The notes beneath the pieces are model-generated. The model did no database searches, was not told where the DNA came from, and saw only the letters and a list, made by a program, of their open reading frames with translations. Below, piece after piece: positions 25,417 to 34,821 of a DNA stretch of 64,000 nt. Within the stretch, counting starts at the first letter, position 1, and the number at the start of each line of letters is the position of its first letter. The translations under genes were made by a program, and so were the position numbers. The stretch lies in NCBI RefSeq assembly GCF_900110705.1, contig NZ_FOEJ01000001.1:7501-71500 (forward strand), read 5' to 3'. The stretch is from Loktanella sp. DSM 29012 (lineage in GTDB: Bacteria > Pseudomonadota > Alphaproteobacteria > Rhodobacterales > Rhodobacteraceae).

Positions 25417-27425
25417 GCGCTGTCCCTCGCGATGCGGGGGCGGCCACGTGCCGTGACACGGATGGTCGCCCCGTAGAATGTGTCCGATCCCTCGACCTCG
25501 GCGCGATTGATATCACGCGCGACAGCGACTTGCGGGTCACTGACCCCGGCATCGGCCGCGCGGGCCGTCACCGTGGCGGTCAAATCCGCGATCAACGTAT
25601 CCATCGCTGTATCAGGGTCGCCGTAGGAAACCGGACCGCCCGACAGATGCGCGACAAACCGACCGCCCCCCGGCGCGCTGACCGTCCCGGTGGCATGCTG
25701 CGACACCTGCCCCACCACCGCACCGATGGCATTGGCGACATCGGCGTGTTCGGGCACGATCACCCGGGTGTGCAACGTGTCACCCACCGCGCCGTAATAG
25801 CTGGCCGCAGATGCCCCTAGCCCAATCACAGGCACCGCCAGCGACAGTTGCGTGGCGATCAGACCATTGTGCCGCGCCAAGCCGGCCCGGGTCAGCGGGT
25901 GCCGCGCCAGCGCATCCGGTGTGGTATCCCCCCAGGCCCCCGGGTCATCGGCAAAGGCGGCCTGCAACAAACAATCCGCCGTCTGCGCGGTGACCTGATC
26001 GATGATCCGCCGCGCCAGCGCGCTGGCATCCGCGGCGCACCGACTGCCATCGCCACGCCTGCGCCGGGCAAAGAGCGTCAAGGCCTTTTGGGCAGCGGTC
26101 CCATCCCATTGATCGGTCAGGCCCAGCACATGCGCCGCATCCGATGGCGTGACACCCGCCACCATGACTAGCCCGCGTGTGACAAGCCGTGTCAGCGCCG
26201 GTGCCTCCATCCGGCTGAGAACGACATCACCGGTGCGGCGTGGCCCCTCCGACAGGCGGCTCGCGACCAACGCCTCGCGCTTGTCCAGCCCCATGGGTGT
26301 GGCCGACCACAGCGGGACGGCAAAGGTGCCGCCATCCAGCGGCGGTCCGATCGCCGTCAGTGCGAGATCCAGCGCCGCGTGCACAAGTGTCGGTTGGCTG
26401 ACGGCCAGCAATGCAATGGGCATCACCCGGCGCGGCCCCAGGCGCAGATCGCCCGATAGCCCGTCCTGCAGATGCACCTCGCTGTCGCCACCCAGCCCCC
26501 AGGTCCGCATCGCGACCGCCTCGACCATGGTGCGAAAGCCGCCCACCAGCGCACCCTGCGGGTCGATCCGGGGACGACCGTCGGTCAGCTGGCAGATATC
26601 CGTCGTGGTTCCACCGATGTCGGACACCAGCGCATGGGACGTATCCGTCAGCCATGCAGCACCCGCAGCGGATGCAGCGGGACCGGACAGGATCGTTTCG
26701 ATTGGCCGGCGACGCGCCAGATCGGCGGGGATCAGCGCCCCGTCGCCGCGCACCACCATCAGGCGCGCACCGGTTCCAATCAACGCCAGATGCGCCTCGA
26801 CCGCATCGATCAGCGACGCGATCATGCCGATCAGTCGGGCGTTCAGCACCGCCGTCAGGGCACGTTTCGGGCCACCAAGGGCCGCCGAAAGTTCGAACGA
26901 ACAGGTCACCGGCAGTCCGGTCTGTGCCCGGATCGCATCGCGTGCGGCGCGCTCATGCGCGGGGTTACGCGTGGCAAAACGCGCAGCGACGGCGAAACCG
27001 GTGACACCCTCCAGCGCGGCGACCTGCGACGACAGCGATTCAAGGTCCAGCGGTGCGGCCTCGCTGCCTGCGTGGTCGTGCCCACCCGCCAGCGCGATGA
27101 CCGGGTCGCCGTTCAGCGCCACATCGAGGCCACCGCGCGACAACTCTGCCGCATCGAAACCGATGAAGACAAGCGCTACGCGCCCGCCCTGCCCCTCGAC
27201 CAGCGCATTGGTTGCCAGGGTCGTCGACAGCGATACCATGTCGATCTGTGCAGGGGTGACGTCTGCCGCCGCCAGTGCGGCATCAATGGCGGCGGCGACC
27301 CCGGTCGACAGATCAGGCCGCGAGGTCAGTGCCTTGGCACGGCCCAGCACACGGGTCGCGGCGCCGTCCAGAACAGCCGCATCGGTATAGGTCCCGCCCG
27401 TATCGATCCCCAGCAAGTGGCCCAT
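25413..27425 (-). CDS. Hydantoinase/oxoprolinase family protein (HyuA-like)
   Basis: 670 residues. Actin-like ATPase fold: phosphate-1 motif LLGIDTGGTYTDAAVLD (residues 3-19), LSTTLATNALVEGQGGRVALVFIG, and phosphate-2 motif SDIGGTTTDICQL (about 277-289). This subunit binds ATP to open cyclic amides such as 5-oxoproline or hydantoins and normally needs a B subunit; no hyuB is adjacent. The C-terminal part (HAD VANAIGAVVGQVSQ) is of the standalone type. Start 27425 is fixed by AGGAG and by the GIDTGGT motif at the extreme N-terminus. Confidence 0.92.
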   Translation of the reverse strand: MGHLLGIDTGGTYTDAAVLDGAATRVLGRAKALTSRPDLSTGVAAAIDAALAAADVTPAQIDMVSLSTTLATNALVEGQGGRVALVFIGFDAAELSRGGLDVALNGDPVIALAGGHDHAGSEAAPLDLESLSSQVAALEGVTGFAVAARFATRNPAHERAARDAIRAQTGLPVTCSFELSAALGGPKRALTAVLNARLIGMIASLIDAVEAHLALIGTGARLMVVRGDGALIPADLARRRPIETILSGPAASAAGAAWLTDTSHALVSDIGGTTTDICQLTDGRPRIDPQGALVGGFRTMVEAVAMRTWGLGGDSEVHLQDGLSGDLRLGPRRVMPIALLAVSQPTLVHAALDLALTAIGPPLDGGTFAVPLWSATPMGLDKREALVASRLSEGPRRTGDVVLSRMEAPALTRLVTRGLVMVAGVTPSDAAHVLGLTDQWDGTAAQKALTLFARRRRGDGSRCAADASALARRIIDQVTAQTADCLLQAAFADDPGAWGDTTPDALARHPLTRAGLARHNGLIATQLSLAVPVIGLGASAASYYGAVGDTLHTRVIVPEHADVANAIGAVVGQVSQHATGTVSAPGGGRFVAHLSGGPVSYGDPDTAMDTLIADLTATVTARAADAGVSDPQVAVARDINRAEVEGSDTFYGATIRVTARGRPRIARDSA

Positions 27426-27490
27426 GTCACGCTCTCCTTTGAGCGGCCTTGTGCCAAGGATCGACGGCGCTGTCAGCATCGATGTGTGCA

Positions 27491-27551
27491 GGGGGCTGTC
27501 TGCCCCCGCGGCTGCGCCGCCCCCCCGAGGAGTATTTCCAACCAGAAGAAG
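27491..27551 (+). repeat. REP-like palindromic element upstream of the hydantoinase gene
   Basis: GGGGGC..GCCCCC hairpin, GCGGC/GCCGC hairpin, then CCCCCCGAGGAGTATTTCC and AACCAGAAGAAG. Same architecture as the element inside bchY. Lies in the 167-bp space before the hydantoinase gene. Confidence 0.8.
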
Positions 27552-27592
27552 CATGGGACCGGTGCAACCCGTGTTGCCGTTGCAGGGCCGCG

Positions 27593-28033
27593 TCAGACAG
27601 GTGGTGCCGCAGGCGGGACGTCGCACGCGGCCTGCCCGGCCAGCCAGTTGGCCAGCCGTTTTTGCAACTGGCCCGCGACATCCGGCCATTGCAGCACCTC
27701 TGTCACGGTTGCGAGGCACCAGAACTGGCCTTCGTCGCCGAATGTGACCCGGGCATCCCCCGGCAGCCGCGCCACGAAAAACCAGACCACACCCCTGTCG
27801 GATCGGTCGCAGGTCTGCCAGCAGATATCAGCAGGTGTCAGGGGCAATCCGACCTCCTCCAAGGTTTCGCGCGCCACGGTCTGGAACGGCGTTTCGTTCC
27901 CTTCGCGCCCGCCACCGGGAAAATCCCAGTGATCGGGATACGCAATGTCGGGTCGGTCGTCGCGGCGGATGACTAGCAACCGATCACCGATGAACAGGGC
28001 GACCTTTGCGCCGTCGAAACCCGTTGTTGTCAT
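27593..28033 (-). CDS. Nudix hydrolase
   Basis: 146 residues. Complete Nudix box GGREGNETPFQTVARETLEEVGL (G-x5-E-x7-REUxEExGU, about residues 41-63), preceded by HWDFPGG. Hydrolyses nucleoside diphosphates linked to another group; the substrate cannot be read from sequence. Divergent from dinB with only 25 bp between the start codons, so a role in cleaning damaged nucleotides is a natural but untested idea. Confidence 0.93.
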   Translation of the reverse strand: MTTTGFDGAKVALFIGDRLLVIRRDDRPDIAYPDHWDFPGGGREGNETPFQTVARETLEEVGLPLTPADICWQTCDRSDRGVVWFFVARLPGDARVTFGDEGQFWCLATVTEVLQWPDVAGQLQKRLANWLAGQAACDVPPAAPPV

Positions 28034-28058
28034 GCGCCGTGCCCCTTATCTTGCGGCC

Positions 28059-29312
28059 ATGCCCAGCCTGTGCCGCGACTGCCTGACGACCTTTGACGAC
28101 GCGCGGCGCTGTCCCGCGTGCCGGTCGCCCCGTATCTTGTCGCACCCCGAACTGTTCGATTTGACAATCGCGCACATGGATTGCGACGCATTCTATGCCA
28201 GCGTGGAAAAACGTGACAATCCCGCGCTGGCCGACAAACCCGTCATCATCGGGGGCGGACGGCGGGGCGTCGTGTCGACCGCCTGCTATGTTGCCCGCAT
28301 CCGCGGCGTGAAATCCGCGATGCCGATGTTTCAGGCGCTGAAACTCTGCCCCGACGCCGTCATCGTGAAACCGCGATTCGACGCCTATGTCGCTGCCTCC
28401 CGCGCCATTCGGGCGATGATGGACGACCTGACCCCCGTGATCGAGCCTTTGTCGCTGGACGAGGCGTTTCTCGACATGACGGGCACCGCCCGGTTGCACG
28501 GCGCACCGCCTGCCGTGATGCTGGCCGGTCTCGTCAAACGCATGAAAGACGAACTTGGGCTGACCGGTTCCATCGGACTGAGCCACAACAAGTTCCTGGC
28601 AAAGGTTGCCAGTGATCTGGACAAACCGCGCGGGTTCTCCGTGATCGGCAAGGCCGAGACCACGGCATTTCTGCGCCCCAAACCCGTGCGGATCATCTGG
28701 GGGATCGGTGCAGTCGGACAGGACCAGTTGGCACAGGCCGGCATCCGCACCTTTGACGATCTGCTGCGCTGGGACAGGCGCGACCTTGGTGATCGCTTTG
28801 GCGGCATGGGCGACCGGCTGTGGCGGCTGGCGCGCGGCGAGGATGGCAGGCGGATCAGCGCCAATACCCCGGTCAAGGGACTGAGCAACGAGACCACATT
28901 CAACGAGGACACGTCAGACCCCGACATCTTGGACGGACACATCTGGCGCATGGCCGAAAAAGTGTCTGACCGCGCCAAGGCCAAGGAAAAGGCCGGGCGC
29001 GTTGTTACGCTGAAACTGAAACGCGCCGATCACAAATTGATCACCCGGCGGCAATCGCTGCGGCATCCGACGCAACTGGCCGATACGATCTATCGCACTG
29101 CGCGCGGGTTGTTCGACGGGGCTGCGCCGCATCCCGCCTACCGTCTGCTGGGGGTCGGCATTTCGGACCTGACAGGCGTGACCGAGGCCGACCGCGAGGG
29201 TGACCTTCTGGATCCCGGAGCAGCGCGGCGCACGCAGGCCGAACGCGCCGCCGACAAGATCAGGGCCCGATTCGGAGCAGATGCAATCATCAAGGGTCGG
29301 GCGCTGCGCTGA
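28059..29312 (+). CDS. dinB: DNA polymerase IV (Y-family)
   Basis: 417 residues. N-terminal zinc-knuckle-like CRDC...CPAC (residues 5-21), a feature of rhodobacterial DinB, then the palm IAHMDCDAFYASVEKRD with catalytic Asp, PVIIGGGRRGVVSTACYVAR, and the second acidic pair SLDEAFLDMTG. Helix-hairpin-helix and little-finger domains follow. Error-prone translesion synthesis. Start 28059 (MPSLCRDC) suits the family; an ATG nine codons earlier is possible. Confidence 0.96.
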   Translation: MPSLCRDCLTTFDDARRCPACRSPRILSHPELFDLTIAHMDCDAFYASVEKRDNPALADKPVIIGGGRRGVVSTACYVARIRGVKSAMPMFQALKLCPDAVIVKPRFDAYVAASRAIRAMMDDLTPVIEPLSLDEAFLDMTGTARLHGAPPAVMLAGLVKRMKDELGLTGSIGLSHNKFLAKVASDLDKPRGFSVIGKAETTAFLRPKPVRIIWGIGAVGQDQLAQAGIRTFDDLLRWDRRDLGDRFGGMGDRLWRLARGEDGRRISANTPVKGLSNETTFNEDTSDPDILDGHIWRMAEKVSDRAKAKEKAGRVVTLKLKRADHKLITRRQSLRHPTQLADTIYRTARGLFDGAAPHPAYRLLGVGISDLTGVTEADREGDLLDPGAARRTQAERAADKIRARFGADAIIKGRALR

Positions 29313-29321
29313 TGCGCCCCG

Positions 29322-30182
29322 TCATTCCGCCGCCAGTTGTCCTGCCTGCGGTGCACCAATCGCCGCAATCCGGGACAGGACGCCCGTGATCAGCGCCTTG
29401 AAATCCGCAAAATCGGGGCGCAGCGTCAGTGTTGCCTCGTCCATGTAGAGCGCACGGTCAACCTCGACCTGGATTGCGTGTTGATGCCGCGACGGGCGAC
29501 CATAGGCCTGCGTGATATAGGCCCCGGCAAAGGGATTGTTGCGCGCGACCCGCAGACCAGCCGCGACAAAGGCGGCCTCGACCGCCTCGACGATGCGCGG
29601 CGATGCGGCCGCGCCAAAGCGATCTCCGATCACGATCTCTGGGCGTGTGCCGTTCTGGCTGGCCTGGTCCAGCGCCTCGTGCGGCATGGAATGGCAATCG
29701 ATCAGGATTCCCATGCCGAAATCCCGGCGTGATTCGTCCAGCAGTGTTTGCAGCCGGTCATGATAGGGACGCCAGTAGGCGCTGATCCGGTCATGGGCAT
29801 CTTCGATCGGAATCCTGCCGGTGTAGATTGCGCGCCCACCAGCGACGACACGGGGAATCACGCCCAGACCAGAGGATACGCGGGGGTTCTGACTGATCCG
29901 GCGCACCCCCGCGATCAGCGCCGGGTCCAGTTCCTCTGGCGCACGATTGAGGTCGACATAGGCCCGTGGCGCAAGGGCGGTCAAGAACGGCGCGCCGAAA
30001 TCCGGTGCCCGATCGTAAAGCAGATCGACAAAAGCATCCTCTGACGACCGGATCGCCAGCGAATCAAGGCGGCTGGTTGCCAGAAAGGATTCAGGATAGG
30101 CCCGCCCACTGTGGGGTGAGGCGAACACCACCGCCGTGGTGCGCCGTCGCGGCAATGCAATGGAATAGGCGTCGGGCGGCAT
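29322..30182 (-). CDS. N-formylglutamate amidohydrolase family protein
   Basis: 286 residues. Blocks VVFASPHSGRAYPESFL, RAYVDLNRAPEELDP, IDCHSMPH (metal-binding His) and GAYITQAYGRPSRHQHAIQVEVDRALYMDE define the family (HutG type II). It releases glutamate and formate in histidine catabolism or removes N-formyl groups. No other hut gene is near. Start 30182 chosen because CAGGAG is 7 nt upstream; an upstream ATG at 30233 lacks one. Confidence 0.93.
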   Translation of the reverse strand: MPPDAYSIALPRRRTTAVVFASPHSGRAYPESFLATSRLDSLAIRSSEDAFVDLLYDRAPDFGAPFLTALAPRAYVDLNRAPEELDPALIAGVRRISQNPRVSSGLGVIPRVVAGGRAIYTGRIPIEDAHDRISAYWRPYHDRLQTLLDESRRDFGMGILIDCHSMPHEALDQASQNGTRPEIVIGDRFGAAASPRIVEAVEAAFVAAGLRVARNNPFAGAYITQAYGRPSRHQHAIQVEVDRALYMDEATLTLRPDFADFKALITGVLSRIAAIGAPQAGQLAAE

Positions 30183-30312
30183 CCGTGGCTCCTGTTGAGA
30201 GGGAACAGATAGCGCGATTGTCGAAACCTTCAAAAGGCGCTTGATCCCCTCGCGGTCACCTTCTATAGACCGCCTGACCGACGCAAGGGGCTAGCGCCTC
30301 TGTGGCCGGAAT

Positions 30313-30387
30313 GGATGATTAGCTCAGCGGTAGAGCACTTCGTTGACATCGAAGGGGTCACTGGTTCGATCCCAGTATCGTCCACCA
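30313..30387 (+). tRNA. tRNA-Val (anticodon GAC)
   Basis: 75 nt including an encoded CCA. Acceptor stem GGATGAT/ATCGTCC (one T-G pair), D-arm AGCTCAGCGGTAGAGC, anticodon stem CTTCG/CGAAG around TTGACAT giving GAC, T-arm with GGTTCGATCC. A fully canonical cloverleaf. Confidence 0.97.
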
Positions 30388-30467
30388 GAATTCACCGGGC
30401 CTCCGCTGGCCCAGACCGTAACCCAAAGGCGCATCGCCGCGCCGCGACGACAAGAAGGAGACTTTCG

Positions 30468-30593
30468 ATGAAAGTTCGCAACTCCCTCCGCTCGCTCAAG
30501 CAGCGCCACCGCGATTGCCGCATCGTGCGCCGTAAGGGCCGCGTCTATGTGATCAACAAGACGCAAGGTCGGTTCAAGGCTCGTCAGGGCTGA
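30468..30593 (+). CDS. rpmJ: 50S ribosomal protein L36
   Basis: 41 residues: [20 protein letters not shown] followed by [21 protein letters not shown]. This is the single-Cys (C-minus) form of L36 common in Rhodobacteraceae, lacking the CxxC zinc site. GAAGGAG lies 8 nt before the ATG and a terminator follows. It stands 80 bp after tRNA-Val and may share its transcript. Confidence 0.97.
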   Translation: MKVRNSLRSLKQRHRDCRIVRRKGRVYVINKTQGRFKARQG

Positions 30594-30616
30594 ACCACCC
30601 CGATACTTCGGAATGC

Positions 30617-30650
30617 AAAAGCCGCGCCCGGCAACGGGACGCGGCTTTTT
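30617..30650 (+). terminator. Rho-independent terminator after rpmJ
   Basis: AAAAGCCGCGCCCG / CGGGACGCGGCTTTTT, a 13-pair stem with one mismatch and a run of five T residues. Confidence 0.9.
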
Positions 30651-30727
30651 CTTTGCGCGGCACACTAGCCCAAAAGGCAAGGCGTGGCCTAAGGTAGCGG
30701 CAAATGCACGCAACCCACAGGATCGTC

Positions 30728-31951
30728 ATGACCCGCTTGATCGCCACCTCCGCCATCGCTCTTTGCGCAGCGACGCCACTGTTAGCCCAGGACGCCGCCT
30801 GCCCCGCAGTAGGTGGCAACGGCCAATGGATCGGGGGATCAGCGGCAGCGTCGGATATCGCGACGATGGACAGCTACGGCGAACAGATGGCGCTGGTGCT
30901 GAACGGCAACCGCTATGCGAGCGTCTTCAGCCTCAGCGCGCCGACCTCGACCCGGATCGAGGCGCAGGGTCGCGCCAACGGCGATCCCGTGCTGACGCTG
31001 TATGACCCTGCGGGCGACGAAATTCTGACGGACGACGATTCGGGCGGCAACGGGGCAGCCCGCGCCGAGGTCGATCTGAATGCGGGCACCTACTGCGCCG
31101 TGATCACCAGCTACGACGGCGGACCGATGACAGCCTTTGTCCGGATTGGCAGAACCGAGATGGACCCCCTGACAGAAGGGCGGGGCAACATGCCGGACCC
31201 CGACCCCGGTGCGACCGGAACCGCCGGTGCGGGCTGTCAGGACACGGTCAATTTCGGAACACTTGCGCCCGGTGGTGCACCCCTGTCGATCGCCACAGCC
31301 GCCGGAGAGACCGGCTACCTCAGTTTTGACCTCACCGAACCGATGCCAGTCACGATCACCGCCGAAAACGAAGACGCGGACCCACTGATCAGCCTCAGCG
31401 GCCCTGACGGTGAAAACCTGGGCGAAAACGACGATTTCGACGGGCTGAACGCGCGGCTGGACATTGCGACCCCACTGGCACCCGGCACCTATTGCATTGC
31501 TCTGAACGCGCTCAGCGATGAGGCCGTACCCATTGATGTGACCGTCACGGCCTATGATCCCGAGGCCGCACTGATGGGACTTTATGCCCGTGGCGAGGCG
31601 GCCCCGCCGCTGGATGGCAGCGTTCAGATTACTGATCTGGGCACATTGGAAACCGTATTGCGCGCCGATATCGATGTGGGGTCGGACACCCAGTGGTTCC
31701 GCCTAGACGTGCCGGCGGCGGGATTGATGGTGATCGAGGCGAATGCAATCGGCCCATCGGGTGATCCCTGGCTCGTCGTGTTTGACGTGGCAGGCCGCGA
31801 GATTGCACAGAATGACGACACGCCATCCGGCACCGACGCGCAGGTGATGCCGCGCGTGAACGCAGAAACCTATCTGATCGGTGTGAAACAGGTCGGAGAC
31901 CGTCAGGGGTTTGTCCGTCTGCTGCTGGAACGGTTCGTGCCCGCCCAGTAA
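30728..31951 (+). CDS. Secreted protein with three PPC-like beta-sandwich repeats
   Basis: 407 residues. Signal peptide MTRLIATSAIALCAATPLLA. Then three related beta-sandwich units, each with a 'D P x L x L Y D/ S G P D G' strand followed by 'NDD' and a 'GTYCxx' strand: GDPVLTLYDPAGDEILTDDD...GTYCAVI; DPLISLSGPDGENLGENDD...GTYCIAL; DPWLVVFDVAGREIAQNDD...TYLIGV. These are the marks of bacterial pre-peptidase C-terminal domains, here without any protease. Likely periplasmic or secreted; function unknown. Convergent with the next gene. Confidence 0.85.
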   Translation: MTRLIATSAIALCAATPLLAQDAACPAVGGNGQWIGGSAAASDIATMDSYGEQMALVLNGNRYASVFSLSAPTSTRIEAQGRANGDPVLTLYDPAGDEILTDDDSGGNGAARAEVDLNAGTYCAVITSYDGGPMTAFVRIGRTEMDPLTEGRGNMPDPDPGATGTAGAGCQDTVNFGTLAPGGAPLSIATAAGETGYLSFDLTEPMPVTITAENEDADPLISLSGPDGENLGENDDFDGLNARLDIATPLAPGTYCIALNALSDEAVPIDVTVTAYDPEAALMGLYARGEAAPPLDGSVQITDLGTLETVLRADIDVGSDTQWFRLDVPAAGLMVIEANAIGPSGDPWLVVFDVAGREIAQNDDTPSGTDAQVMPRVNAETYLIGVKQVGDRQGFVRLLLERFVPAQ

Positions 31952-31972
31952 CACCGGACGGGCCGCGCAATG

Positions 31973-33475
31973 CTAGCGAAAGGCGTCGACCAACATCTGG
32001 CTGACCGTGGCCTGATCCAGATACCCGGTTGCCCCCAGATCGCGGTCACGCTGATAGCGGCGGATCGCCCTGCGGCTGTCGTCGTCCAACTGGCCATCAA
32101 CGCGACCGGGGTCGAGGCCAAGCTGCGACAGGCGCGCCTCGACCAGTTGCAGGCTGATGGCATCCAGTGACAATTGCGCCTCGCGTGCGGCGGCCGCCGC
32201 GTTGGTTTCGGCAGTTGCACGTGCGCGGCCCAATCTCTCGTTTGCCTCTGCTGCAAACAGACCGTCAGGGAACCGTTCCAGATAGGCGCGCAGGTTGCTC
32301 TCGCCGCCGGGCACGCCGGTTTCCTGCCAATATGCCCGGTCACGGCGTTCCAGTTCCGCCCGTGCCGCGGCGGCCTCTGCCTCGCGCTGTGTGGCGCGGG
32401 TGGTCGCCTGTGCCGACAGCGTCGCAATCTGATCGCGGGTCAGGAAACCATTGGCCGTGATGCCGTTCTGCTCTTGCCAGCCCGTGATCGCACCCCGCGT
32501 CCCCGGGCCAAAGATTCCGTCGATGCCGCGGGTGTCGAAACCCATGATCTGCAAATCGCGCTGAATCGCTTGCCGTGCCTCGGACGACAAGCCCAGCGCA
32601 TTTTCCGCATCACGCAGCGGATTGGGCGGATTGCGCCGCAACTCGGCCAGCCGCGACACGGCATTTGCCGCATTCGCGCCCTGCGGATAGGCATCCAGAT
32701 AGCGGGCATAGCTGTTCTGCGTGTCCGCCGCGCGGGCAGCCGTCCAAGCGGTTTCCTCGCTGCCGGATGCGGCGGCCGTCAGTTCGGGGGGCAGGGTCAC
32801 ACGCTCTGTCGGCACTGCGGCCGCATCGCCGGGGATCAGTGTCAGGCTGTCAGGCACGAAACCGGACAGATCGACCCCGCGGGTCCGGCGGGCAGTGGCA
32901 ATCACATCGCCTCCGGGCACGGCCAGCGCGTAACGCATCAGGCCCTCGATCGCCTCGGGCGAGCCGCGCACAACCGTGACACCGTTCGGGATCTCCATTG
33001 GCCCGATCCCGGCCGACAATCCGGTATCATAGTCCGTGTCGGCCTCCGTCTCGCCCAACAGCAACACGGCACCTTGCGATGCCTGGGCCAGCGCATTCAG
33101 CGCCGTCTGAACCAGGATGCCCTGCTGGCCAACCGTAAAATCCTGTGGCGCGGGTGCATCCTGCCCCATGAACCATGTCAGCGCACCGTCCGTCGCGAAT
33201 TGACCGGACAGCGCCACGACGATCCGGTCGGCATCCTCCGCTTCATCCGAAAAGACGCGCGCCTGCGAAAACAGATCATCCACATCCAGGTTGCGCCCAC
33301 CCTTGATTGAAAACCCGTGTTCCCTCAGGGCGGCACCCGCTGCGACCAGGCGATCCGCCCGCGACACGTCGGACAGGTCGTCATAATCCGAAATGCCGAC
33401 CACCAGGGCCGCATCCTGCGCCGCGGCCATGGCCGCAGTGCAGATCAGTGTCGTCGCAAGAAGGAATTGCCGCAT
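31973..33475 (-). CDS. Secreted protein with degenerate caspase-like domain and two peptidoglycan-binding domains
   Basis: 500 residues with a signal peptide (MRQFLLATTLICTAAMAAAQ). Residues 22-215 follow the caspase/C14 fold (AALVVGISDYDD, AALREHGFSIKGG, DADRIVVALSGQF) but the catalytic His of the usual SGHG is replaced (SGQF) and no Cys follows at the expected strand (VLLLGETEAD), so it is probably a pseudo-protease. About 290-345 and 445-500 are peptidoglycan-binding type 1 modules (GFDTRGIDGIFGPGTRGAI; GLDPGRVDGQLDDDSRRAIR) separated by an Ala/Glu/Arg-rich coiled stretch. The likely place is the periplasm, bound to the cell wall. Confidence 0.82.
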   Translation of the reverse strand: MRQFLLATTLICTAAMAAAQDAALVVGISDYDDLSDVSRADRLVAAGAALREHGFSIKGGRNLDVDDLFSQARVFSDEAEDADRIVVALSGQFATDGALTWFMGQDAPAPQDFTVGQQGILVQTALNALAQASQGAVLLLGETEADTDYDTGLSAGIGPMEIPNGVTVVRGSPEAIEGLMRYALAVPGGDVIATARRTRGVDLSGFVPDSLTLIPGDAAAVPTERVTLPPELTAAASGSEETAWTAARAADTQNSYARYLDAYPQGANAANAVSRLAELRRNPPNPLRDAENALGLSSEARQAIQRDLQIMGFDTRGIDGIFGPGTRGAITGWQEQNGITANGFLTRDQIATLSAQATTRATQREAEAAAARAELERRDRAYWQETGVPGGESNLRAYLERFPDGLFAAEANERLGRARATAETNAAAAAREAQLSLDAISLQLVEARLSQLGLDPGRVDGQLDDDSRRAIRRYQRDRDLGATGYLDQATVSQMLVDAFR

Positions 33476-33485
33476 GTGAGATCCT

Positions 33486-34682
33486 CTAGGTATCGTAGCT
33501 GCGACGGTCCTCGATCACGAGCCCGTCGCGGGGAAGCGTGCCGGGCGCATGAAGCGTGACCGTGCCGCGCAATTTCAGAATATCCGTCACGGCCTTGGAC
33601 GCCGCTTCGGTGTCAAGGTCCAGCCCTTCGAGCTGGATCGCCATCGTATCGGCGTCACCCTGCCGGTCGGCGATGACACGGGCCCGATCCGCACCTGTCA
33701 CAGACACCAGTGCCGCGACCTGTTCGGGACGTACGAACATGCCCTTGATCTTGGTCGTCTGATCGGCGCGGCCCATCCACCCCTTGATGCGGGCATTGGT
33801 GCGCCCGGTGGTGCTGGTGCCCGGCAGGACCGCACTCAGATCACCGGTTGCGAAACGGATCAGCGGATAGTCCGGGTTCAGCGTGGTGACGACGACTTCG
33901 CCGACCTCGCCCGGTGCAACCGGATCGCCCGTGCCAGGTGTCACGATCTCGACGATGACATGTTCGTCCAGGATCATCCCGTCATCAACTGCGGCCTCGT
34001 AGGCAATCAGGCCCAGATCGGCGGTGGCGTAGCATTGCAGACAGGTGATGCCGCGATCAGCATAATACTGGCGCAGTTGTGGAAACAGCGCGCCGCCCGA
34101 TACAGCGGCCTTGGTGATCTTCAGCGCGACACCCATCTCGTCGGCCTTTTCCAGTATCACCTTGAGGTAGTCCGGCGTGCCGGCATAGGCCGTCGCACCC
34201 AGCGCATGGGCGGCCATGACCTGCTGCTCGGTCTGGCCCGTACCTGCCGGAATGACCCGTGCACCGACCGCGGCGGCACCGTTTTCGAACATCGTGCCGG
34301 CGGGTGTCAGGTGATATGCGAAACAATTCTGGACGGTGTCACCCGGACCGATGCCGCAGGCGTGCAGAAACCGGCCAAAGCGCCACCAGTCAGGCGCATT
34401 GCCACCGGGTTCGTAGATCGGGCCGGGCGATTGAAAGACGTGACTGATGTGCGACACCGGAATGCCGCCGAATGGCGGGACTTCGGCCTGCATGCGCCCC
34501 AAATCGGATTTGCGCAGCACTGGCAGACGGGACAGATCGTCCAATTCGGCGACCACCCCACCCGCAAGCCATGACGCGTCAGACCCCGCAACGCGGTCAA
34601 TCTGCGACTTCAGGCCCGCCAGCTGCGCCAGCTGGCGCGTCTGTGCATCGCGGGTTTCAAGATCGTCGAAATAGATGGTCAT
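33486..34682 (-). CDS. Phenylacetate-CoA-ligase-like (PaaK family) protein with altered motifs
   Basis: 398 residues. The overall PaaK fold is seen (LPVLRKSDLGRMQ, AYHLTPAGTMFENG, YAGTPDYLKVILEKA, CYATADLGLIAYE, LIRFATGDLSAVLPG, MGRADQTTKIKGMFV). Two parts deviate: the Ser/Thr-rich nucleotide loop of PaaK (SSGTTG type) reads SPGPIYEPGG, and the C-terminal GSLPRSEGK-type lysine segment reads GTLPRDGLVIEDRR, without the lysine. It may activate an acid differently or have another role. Last gene of the transporter operon; AGGAG is placed well for this start. Confidence 0.85.
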   Translation of the reverse strand: MTIYFDDLETRDAQTRQLAQLAGLKSQIDRVAGSDASWLAGGVVAELDDLSRLPVLRKSDLGRMQAEVPPFGGIPVSHISHVFQSPGPIYEPGGNAPDWWRFGRFLHACGIGPGDTVQNCFAYHLTPAGTMFENGAAAVGARVIPAGTGQTEQQVMAAHALGATAYAGTPDYLKVILEKADEMGVALKITKAAVSGGALFPQLRQYYADRGITCLQCYATADLGLIAYEAAVDDGMILDEHVIVEIVTPGTGDPVAPGEVGEVVVTTLNPDYPLIRFATGDLSAVLPGTSTTGRTNARIKGWMGRADQTTKIKGMFVRPEQVAALVSVTGADRARVIADRQGDADTMAIQLEGLDLDTEAASKAVTDILKLRGTVTLHAPGTLPRDGLVIEDRRSYDT

Positions 34683-34821
34683 GGCGGTCACTCCTGTCCG
34701 GGGGTTGATTGGGGTCATCCGCGGACAAGTGTCATCCCATGGCCGCGGCAGGGCGTTATGCAATATCAGTCATGGGTCATGGGATCGCGGCGATGGACGG
34801 CTGGCAGCAGCCGACCCCGCC

